From the NCBI GenBank assembly GCA_900553635.1, contig USDU01000103.1, positions 1 to 8,265 of the forward strand: a stretch of DNA of 8,265 nucleotides, given 5' to 3'. Source of the DNA: an uncultured Lachnospiraceae bacterium. GTDB lineage: Bacteria > Bacillota_A > Clostridia > Lachnospirales > Lachnospiraceae. The notes under the pieces were generated by a model. It was not told the DNA's origin. It did no database searches and worked only from the letters and a program-made list of their open reading frames with translations. Position 1 is the stretch's first letter. Every line of letters begins with the position of its first letter. Shown piece by piece: positions 1 to 5,080 of the stretch. A program made the position numbers and the translations under genes.

Positions 1-195
1 GGTATGGTACGTCGCCCGAATTATGTAAAAGCGGAAGCCTACAATGAGAATATGGAGCGCTATGAGGTGGAGGCCGAAGGACTGCTGGCACGTGCCATCT
101 GTCATGAGCTGGATCACCTGGACGGTAAGCTGTATGTGGATCTGGTGGAAGGCGATCTCTACGATGTAGAGACCGGCGATGATGACGAGGAGTAA
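1..195 (+). CDS. def: Peptide deformylase, C-terminal part (5'-truncated by window)
   Basis: Peptide deformylase removes the formyl group from the N-terminal methionine of nascent proteins at the ribosome; it is a metal enzyme. The reading frame is open from base 1, so the ATG at 4-6 is internal. The visible 64 residues include the metal-binding helix motif HELDH (nt 103-117), with both histidine ligands and the catalytic Glu, followed by LDG as in the family. The preceding text (GMVRRPNYVKAEAYNE) is the stretch that normally follows the EGCLS motif. The third metal ligand, the Cys of that motif, must therefore lie just upstream of the window. The protein ends in an acidic tail (GDDDEE). Its last codons contain GAGGAG (187-192), which serves as the ribosome binding site for fmt, so translation of the two is probably coupled. 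Identity is secure; only the N-terminal half is unseen. Confidence 0.95.
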   Translation, partial: GMVRRPNYVKAEAYNENMERYEVEAEGLLARAICHELDHLDGKLYVDLVEGDLYDVETGDDDEE

Positions 196-201
196 ATACG
201 T

Positions 202-1134
202 ATGAAAATCATTTTTATGGGAACCCCGGATTTTTCCGTGGGGACACTGGAAGCGCTGATTGCGGCGGGACATGAGATTACCCTGGTGGTATCTCAGCCG
301 GATAAACCAAAGGGACGCGGTCATGAGCTGCAGCCCACGCCGGTGAAGGAGGCGGCTCTGAAGCATGGTCTGCCGGTCTATCAGCCGAAGAAGGTGCGGG
401 ATCCGGAAGTGATCGGGAAGCTTCGTGAGACGGAGGCCGATGTGATTGTAGTCATCGCTTTTGGTCAGATTATCCCGAAGGCCATTCTGGAGATGAAGCA
501 GTACGGCTGTATCAATGTCCATGCTTCCCTGCTTCCCAAATACCGGGGCGCGGCCCCGATTCAGTGGGCGGTCATCGACGGCGAGAAGGAGAGCGGCGTG
601 ACCATCATGCAGATGGACGAGGGGCTGGATACCGGCGATATGCTCCTGAAAGGAAGCTTGGAGCTTGCGGCGGACGAGACGGGCGGCAGCCTTTTTGACC
701 GTCTGAGTACACTTGGCGCGAATCTCTGCGCGGAAGCGCTGGAGAAGCTGCCAAAGGGTGAATTAAAGCCGGAGAAACAGGGCGAGAGCCCGACGGAATA
801 CGCGCGGATGCTGACCAAGGACATGGGTAATTTGAATTGGAATGAGAGCGCGGAGAAGCTGGAACGGCTGATCCGGGGCTTGAATCCGTGGCCCAGCGCC
901 TATACAAAGCTTGGAGACAAGACCCTGAAAATCTGGTCTGCGCGGGTCTGTGAGAGAGCGGATGAAAATGCCGCCTGTGGGGAGATCATAAGAGTGACAA
1001 AGGATACTATCTGTGTGGCCTGCGGCGAGGGAGCGCTGGAGATTACAGAGCTTCAGCTTCAGGGTAAGAAACGGATGGATACGGGAGCCTTCTTGCGGGG
1101 TTATCACCTGGAGCCGGGCACAAGGCTTGGTTAG
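202..1134 (+). CDS. fmt: Methionyl-tRNA formyltransferase
   Basis: Transfers a formyl group from 10-formyl-tetrahydrofolate to the amino group of Met on initiator tRNA, in the cytosol. The 310 residues match the usual length of about 310-315. The N-terminal Rossmann-type catalytic domain begins with KIIFMGTPDFS. The formyltransferase signature lies at residues 105-120 (NVHASLLPKYRGAAPI) and carries the catalytic Asn105 and His107. The third catalytic residue, Asp143, is in GLDTGD, matching the N-H-D triad at 106/108/144 of E. coli Fmt. The C-terminal OB-fold domain (about 205-305) contains the family phrase IRGLNPWPSAYT. The ATG start lies 9 nt after GAGGAG (187-192) and 6 nt after the def stop. 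Fmt and Def catalyse opposite steps of the formyl-Met cycle, and their adjacency is widespread in bacteria. No missing key residues were seen. Confidence 0.98.
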   Translation: MKIIFMGTPDFSVGTLEALIAAGHEITLVVSQPDKPKGRGHELQPTPVKEAALKHGLPVYQPKKVRDPEVIGKLRETEADVIVVIAFGQIIPKAILEMKQYGCINVHASLLPKYRGAAPIQWAVIDGEKESGVTIMQMDEGLDTGDMLLKGSLELAADETGGSLFDRLSTLGANLCAEALEKLPKGELKPEKQGESPTEYARMLTKDMGNLNWNESAEKLERLIRGLNPWPSAYTKLGDKTLKIWSARVCERADENAACGEIIRVTKDTICVACGEGALEITELQLQGKKRMDTGAFLRGYHLEPGTRLG

Positions 1135-1146
1135 GTAAAGAAACCC

Positions 1147-1186
1147 CTCATTGGGATTCCGGTCTGCCCCGACGAGGGCAGATGAG
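1147..1186 (+). promoter_or_regulatory. Hairpin in the fmt-metallopeptidase spacer, no T-tract
   Basis: The 70-nt spacer between fmt and the next gene holds a perfect 7-bp stem, TCTGCCC (1163-1169) with GGGCAGA (1176-1182), closing a 6-nt loop. The outer arms CTCAT (1147-1151) and ATGAG (1182-1186) are also complementary, so an alternative or extended fold is possible. No run of T follows the stem, so it does not look like an intrinsic terminator. It ends just before the ribosome binding site GAAAGGAG (1188-1195) of the next gene, which suggests an mRNA-processing or translation-modulating element. That role is inference only; chance pairing cannot be excluded. Confidence 0.35.
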
Positions 1187-1204
1187 TGAAAGGAGTGTTA
1201 CAGT

Positions 1205-1918
1205 ATGCCTTATGGATATGGCTATGGTTATTATTTTGATCCCACTTATATTTTAGTACTGATTGGCGTGGTGATTTCCCTGTGGGCTTCGGCCAAGGTG
1301 AAAACCACCTATTCCAAATACAGCCGGGTACGCAGTATGTCCGGCCTGACCGGAGCGCAGGTGGCAGACCAGATTCTGCGGGCCAATGGCATCTACGATG
1401 TGCGTATCGAGCATGTCAGCGGCGAACTGACCGATCATTACGATCCGAAGAACCGGGTATTACGTCTGTCGGATGTGGTGTATAATTCCACTTCCGTAGC
1501 GGCTCTCGGCGTAGCAGCCCACGAGTGCGGCCATGCGGTGCAGGACGATAAGGATTATTTTCCTCTTCGCTTCCGCAATGCGTTGGTGCCGGTGGCAAAT
1601 TTCGGAACCCAGGCGGCCTGGCCGATTATCATCATCGGACTGATTTTCGGAAGCAGTTCATTTCTCGTTAATCTGGGAATTCTGCTGTTCTCCCTGGGCG
1701 TACTGTTCCAGCTGGTGACCCTGCCGGTGGAGTTCGACGCGTCCCATCGGGCGATCCAGATTCTGGGAAATACAGGAATCTTATACGGAGATGAGATTCG
1801 GGATACCAGGAAGGTCTTAAGCGCGGCGGCCATGACCTACGTGGCGGCTGCAGCGGCTTCTATCCTGTCTCTGTTACGTCTCCTGATACTCTTTGGAGGA
1901 AGAAGAAATCGTGACTAA
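1205..1918 (+). CDS. yugP: Membrane zinc metallopeptidase, YugP type
   Basis: Putative integral-membrane zinc protease of the neutral zinc metallopeptidase/YugP family; its natural substrate is not established. The 237 residues begin with a Tyr/Gly-rich stretch (MPYGYGYGYYFDP) and a first hydrophobic segment at about 15-29. The HExxH motif is HECGH (residues 106-110) within VAALGVAAHECGHAVQ. Further hydrophobic segments lie at about 138-150, 153-173 and 206-231, and the protein ends in basic GGRRNRD. VEFDAS at 175-180 follows the third helix and contains an acidic residue (Glu176) that could be the third zinc ligand, as in other HExxH...E families. The ATG has a good ribosome binding site, GAAAGGAG at 1188-1195, with 9 nt spacing. 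The gene is co-directional in the operon and its stop overlaps the likely rsmB start by 8 nt. In B. subtilis yugP lies away from the fmt-rsmB cluster. Confidence 0.88.
   Translation: MPYGYGYGYYFDPTYILVLIGVVISLWASAKVKTTYSKYSRVRSMSGLTGAQVADQILRANGIYDVRIEHVSGELTDHYDPKNRVLRLSDVVYNSTSVAALGVAAHECGHAVQDDKDYFPLRFRNALVPVANFGTQAAWPIIIIGLIFGSSSFLVNLGILLFSLGVLFQLVTLPVEFDASHRAIQILGNTGILYGDEIRDTRKVLSAAAMTYVAAAAASILSLLRLLILFGGRRNRD
1895..1900 (+). promoter_or_regulatory. Ribosome binding site that decides the rsmB start
   Basis: GGAGGA lies inside the last codons of the metallopeptidase gene, 10 nt before GTG at 1911. This is normal spacing for a GTG start. The longer alternative, TTG at 1893, would place this Shine-Dalgarno sequence inside its own second and third codons and has no comparable site upstream. 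It would also add the non-conserved leader MEEEEI. GTG 1911 is therefore preferred. Confidence 0.75.
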
Positions 1919-3269
1919 AGGAACGGATATCCGTGAGCTGGCTCTGGGGATTCTGCTGGAGGTATCTGCAGGCGAGGAGTACAGCCACATTGCGCTTCGG
2001 AATGTACTGGATAAATACCAGTATCTGGAAAAGCAGGAGCGTGCCTTTTTAACCCGCCTGGTGGAGGGAACTCTCGAGCGGCGGATTGAGCTGGATTACA
2101 TCATCGATCAGTTTTCCAGTGTAAAAGTAAGGAAACAAAAACCGGTCATCCGGGAGCTTCTTCGGATGTCGGTCTATCAGCTTAAATATATGGACAGTGT
2201 GCCGGATTCCGCCGTGTGCAACGAAGCGGTGAAGCTGGCCCAGAAAAGGGGCTTCCGACAGCTGAAGGGCTTTGTAAACGGCGTTTTACGGAACATTGCC
2301 CGAAATCTTTCAACGGTAAAGCTGCCGCCGGAAAAAGAACCGGTGCGTCACCTGTCTGTGCGTTATTCCATGCCGGAATGGATGGTAAAGGAGTGGCTGA
2401 CAAGCTACGGGCGGGAGCAGACGGAAACTATGCTGGCAGCCTTTTATGAAAAAGAGCCGCTGACCATTCGGGTAAATAAGAACCGAATCAGCCCGGCAGA
2501 ATTAAAAAAACGGCTTGAAGCGCGGAATATTCATGTCCAGCCAGCGCCCTACATCGACGGTGCGCTGCAGATGGACGGCTTCGATTATCTGGGCGGCCTC
2601 GATGAATTCCGGGAGGGACTGTTCCAGGTCCAGGACGTAAGCTCCATGCTGGCAGTAGAAATCGCGGGCGTAAAAGCGGGAGATCACTGCATCGACGTAT
2701 GCGCGGCCCCCGGCGGCAAGAGCCTGTATCTGGCGGAAAAGGCCGGAGAGACGGGCGGCGTGGACGCAAGAGACCTGACGGACTACAAGGCGGAAATGAT
2801 TCGGGATAACGCGGAACGGTTAGGCGTGACAAATGTAACAGTGTCCGTGAAGGACGCCTGTGTATATGATGAGGCCTCAAAGGAAAAAGCAGATGTACTG
2901 CTGGCGGATCTGCCCTGCTCGGGTTTGGGCGTTCTGTCAAAAAAGACAGACCTCAAGTACCGCATGAGTAAGGAACAGCAGCAGGAATTACAGGAGCTTC
3001 AGCGGAAGATCTTAAGCACCGCAGAGGCTTACGTGAAGCCCGGCGGAACCCTTGTATACAGCACCTGTACCATCAACCGGGACGAAAACGAGGAAAACGT
3101 CCGCTGGTTTCTGTCCCATTTTCCATACGAGGCGGTATCCTTGGACGACTGCCTGCCGGAGAAGCTTCGGAGCGAAACCACGAAGCAGGGATACCTACAG
3201 CTGCTTCCGGGAGTCCATCAGTGCGATGGCTTTTTCATTGCGAAATTCAGAAAGAATAACGGAAAATAG
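1911..3269 (+). CDS. rsmB: 16S rRNA (cytosine-5)-methyltransferase RsmB
   Basis: Methylates C5 of a cytosine in 16S rRNA (C967 in E. coli) using S-adenosylmethionine. From GTG 1911 the protein has 452 residues, close to the family norm of about 430-450. Residues 1-130 form the NusB-like RNA-binding domain (VREL-type start, FLTRLVEGTLERRIELD, FVNGVLRN). The methyltransferase domain follows, with the SAM-binding motif DVCAAPGGKS (about 262-271). Motif IV is DLPCSGLGV with Cys336, the residue used for product release. Motif VI is STCT with Cys386, the nucleophile; both cysteines of the NOL1/NOP2/Sun family are therefore present. The end QCDGFFIAKFRK is typical. A longer frame open from TTG at 1893 exists but is less likely (see the ribosome binding site entry). 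The start overlaps the preceding stop by 8 nt and the stop is 2 nt before rlmN, indicating tight translational coupling. Confidence 0.96.
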   Translation: MTKGTDIRELALGILLEVSAGEEYSHIALRNVLDKYQYLEKQERAFLTRLVEGTLERRIELDYIIDQFSSVKVRKQKPVIRELLRMSVYQLKYMDSVPDSAVCNEAVKLAQKRGFRQLKGFVNGVLRNIARNLSTVKLPPEKEPVRHLSVRYSMPEWMVKEWLTSYGREQTETMLAAFYEKEPLTIRVNKNRISPAELKKRLEARNIHVQPAPYIDGALQMDGFDYLGGLDEFREGLFQVQDVSSMLAVEIAGVKAGDHCIDVCAAPGGKSLYLAEKAGETGGVDARDLTDYKAEMIRDNAERLGVTNVTVSVKDACVYDEASKEKADVLLADLPCSGLGVLSKKTDLKYRMSKEQQQELQELQRKILSTAEAYVKPGGTLVYSTCTINRDENEENVRWFLSHFPYEAVSLDDCLPEKLRSETTKQGYLQLLPGVHQCDGFFIAKFRKNNGK

Positions 3270-3271
3270 AT

Positions 3272-4372
3272 ATGGTACAGACGGATATCAAATCCCTGAC
3301 CCTGGAAGAACTGAAAACAGAGCTTCAGAATCATGGGGAAAAGGCTTTCCGGGCAGGTCAGATCTACAACTGGATGCACGGAAAGCTGGCTTCCGGCTTT
3401 GATGAGATGAGTAATCTCTCCAGAAACTTACGGGAGCTTCTGAAAAATGAATACGAATATACGAATCTGGAGATTGTAGAGGTACAGCGGTCGAAGCTGG
3501 ATGGAACCTGCAAGTATCTGTTCCGTCTCTCCGACGGCAATGTGATCGAGAGCGTCCTGATGCGCTATCATCACGGCAATTCCGTCTGCATCTCCTCCCA
3601 GGTAGGCTGCCGCATGGGCTGTCGCTTCTGCGCATCCACCATCGGCGGTGTGGTGCGCTCCTTAAAGCCCTCGGAGATGCTGGATCAGATTTACCGGATT
3701 CAGAAGGACAGCGGCGAGCGCGTCTCCAACGTGGTGGTCATGGGAACCGGCGAACCGCTGGATAATTACGATAACCTGCTTCGTTTTATCCGGCTTTTGA
3801 CGGATGAAAACGGACTGAACATCAGCCAGCGGAATCTGACAGTTTCCACCTGTGGTATCGTGCCGCGGATCCGTCAGCTGGCGGATGAGAATCTGGCGAT
3901 TACCCTGGCACTGTCGCTTCATGCAGTGACACAGGAAAAGCGTGCGGAACTGATGCCCATTGCCAATAAGTATCCTCTGTCGGAGGTGTTGGATGCCTGT
4001 GCGTATTATCATCAGAAAACCGGGCGTCGGATGACCTTCGAGTACAGCCTGGTAGGCGGCGTGAACGATCACCCGGAGGACGCGAGGCGTCTTGCGGCTC
4101 TGGCGAAACCCATTCACAGTCATATAAACCTGATTCCTGTAAATCCGGTGACAGAGCGGAGCTTTGTGCAGCCGAAAAAAGAGGTCATCGGTAATTTCAA
4201 AAAGGAACTTGAAAAATACGGGATAAATGTTACTATTAGAAGAGAAATGGGCCGCGATATCGACGGCGCCTGCGGACAGCTGCGCAGACGTTATCTGAAA
4301 AGCGGAGAACCCGGAGAGGAGGGATCAGATGCTGAAAGCCTGGGGCATGAAGGACATCGGGAAATGCCGTGA
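3272..4372 (+). CDS. rlmN: Dual-specificity rRNA/tRNA adenine-C2 methyltransferase RlmN
   Basis: Radical-SAM enzyme that methylates C2 of A2503 in 23S rRNA and of A37 in some tRNAs (E. coli numbering). The protein has 366 residues. The N-terminal accessory domain (about 1-90) includes FRAGQIYNWMH. The cluster motif is Cys113-x3-Cys117-x2-Cys120 (CRMGCRFC). Cys106, seven residues before the first cluster Cys, and Cys334 in GRDIDGACGQL match the catalytic pair Cys118 and Cys355 of the E. coli enzyme. The SAM-contact motif GTGEP is at 158-162, and SLHA and LIPVNP are also present. The family core ends at RRRYL (about 342). The remaining 24 residues are Glu/Gly-rich and are encoded over the ribosome binding site and start of the next gene. 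The start has only a weak GGAA (3261-3264) and sits 2 nt after the rsmB stop, so it probably relies on coupling. Confidence 0.97.
   Translation: MVQTDIKSLTLEELKTELQNHGEKAFRAGQIYNWMHGKLASGFDEMSNLSRNLRELLKNEYEYTNLEIVEVQRSKLDGTCKYLFRLSDGNVIESVLMRYHHGNSVCISSQVGCRMGCRFCASTIGGVVRSLKPSEMLDQIYRIQKDSGERVSNVVVMGTGEPLDNYDNLLRFIRLLTDENGLNISQRNLTVSTCGIVPRIRQLADENLAITLALSLHAVTQEKRAELMPIANKYPLSEVLDACAYYHQKTGRRMTFEYSLVGGVNDHPEDARRLAALAKPIHSHINLIPVNPVTERSFVQPKKEVIGNFKKELEKYGINVTIRREMGRDIDGACGQLRRRYLKSGEPGEEGSDAESLGHEGHREMP
4317..4322 (+). promoter_or_regulatory. Strong ribosome binding site of the PP2C gene, inside rlmN
   Basis: AGGAGG lies within the rlmN tail codons, 6 nt before ATG 4329. It is the best Shine-Dalgarno match I noticed in the window and fixes the phosphatase start, which in turn sets the 44-nt overlap with rlmN. 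A strong internal site suggests the phosphatase can initiate independently of rlmN termination. Confidence 0.8.
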
Positions 4373-5054
4373 GATCAATCAGGACTATATTTTCGTATCG
4401 GAAGAGCCCATCGGAAACCTTCCGAACCTGTTTCTGGTAGCGGACGGCATGGGCGGCCACAAAGCTGGCGATCTGGCCTCTGAATATACGGTGGCGAAGG
4501 TACAGGAAGCGGTGTCCAAGAGTATGCAGACCATTCCCTATCAGATTCTGAAGGGCGCGTTCCAATATGCGAACCAGAAGCTTTTGGAGAAGGCGGGGGA
4601 GTCGGACAGCTACACGGGCATGGGAACCACGCTGGTGGCGGCGACAGTGAAGAACGACGCGGTCTACGTGGTAAATGTGGGCGACAGCCGCCTGTATAAA
4701 ATCGGCGATAAGATCGAACAGATCACAGAGGATCATTCCCTGGTGGAGGAAATGGTCCGCATGGGAGAGATTTCAGAGGAACAGGCACGAAATCATCCCG
4801 ACAAAAATATTATTACGAAAGCAATGGGCGTGTCGGACACGGTGGAGCCGGATTATTTCGACACAGATCTTCAAAAGGGCGAATGCCTTCTGATGTGCTC
4901 GGACGGTTTGACAAACATGGTCAGCGACCGGCAGATCAAAGAGATCGTGGAGCTGCGCACGGATCTGGAATCCTGTGCGAAGGAGCTTATAAGAGCAGCC
5001 AACCAGAACGGCGGAAGAGATAACATTGCTGTCGTATTAATAGAGCGTGTATAA
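4329..5054 (+). CDS. stp: PP2C-family Ser/Thr protein phosphatase (Stp/PrpC)
   Basis: Metal-dependent (Mn/Mg) cytosolic phosphatase that removes phosphates placed by the neighbouring PASTA kinase and from its targets. The 241 residues match bacterial Stp/PrpC (about 240-255). The PP2C motifs appear in order: RxxNQD at residues 14-19 with Asp19; VADGMGGHKAG with Asp39 and Gly40; TGMGTTLVAA (about 96-105); NVGDSRLY (116-123); EDHSLV (134-139); ITKAMG (162-167); CSDGLTNMV with Asp192; and GGRDNIAVVLI with Asp231. The metal-ligand aspartates are therefore all in place. The N-terminal NQD replaces the more common NED and keeps the Asp. The start is fixed by AGGAGG at 4317-4322. It overlaps rlmN by 44 nt and is followed 26 nt later by the kinase, the standard phosphatase-kinase pair of Firmicutes. 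Confidence 0.97.
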   Translation: MLKAWGMKDIGKCREINQDYIFVSEEPIGNLPNLFLVADGMGGHKAGDLASEYTVAKVQEAVSKSMQTIPYQILKGAFQYANQKLLEKAGESDSYTGMGTTLVAATVKNDAVYVVNVGDSRLYKIGDKIEQITEDHSLVEEMVRMGEISEEQARNHPDKNIITKAMGVSDTVEPDYFDTDLQKGECLLMCSDGLTNMVSDRQIKEIVELRTDLESCAKELIRAANQNGGRDNIAVVLIERV

Positions 5055-5080
5055 CGCGGATAGGATGATGAGGTGAAATT

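Noticed and set aside
4..6. ATG near the left edge as the start of a small 63-residue protein
   Set aside because: The frame is open to base 1 and the text is the C-terminal half of peptide deformylase, so this Met is internal.
1163..1182. Intrinsic terminator after fmt
   Set aside because: The stem is good but no T-tract follows, and downstream genes are tightly linked without another evident promoter.
1135..1204. Promoter for the metallopeptidase gene
   Set aside because: I could not find a convincing -35/-10 pair with proper spacing in the 70-nt spacer.
2488..2940. 150-codon Pro/Arg-rich open frame on the minus strand
   Set aside because: It is antisense to the RsmB methyltransferase domain. 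Pro/Arg/Ser-rich composition is typical of the complement of GC-rich coding sequence.
3662..4123. 153-codon open frame on the minus strand
   Set aside because: It is fully antisense to the radical-SAM core of rlmN; its composition is that of a shadow frame and no motif was seen.
4236..4736. 166-codon open frame on the minus strand
   Set aside because: It lies opposite the rlmN end and the stp start, both of which carry clear family motifs. It shows no recognisable domain and no upstream ribosome binding site was evident.
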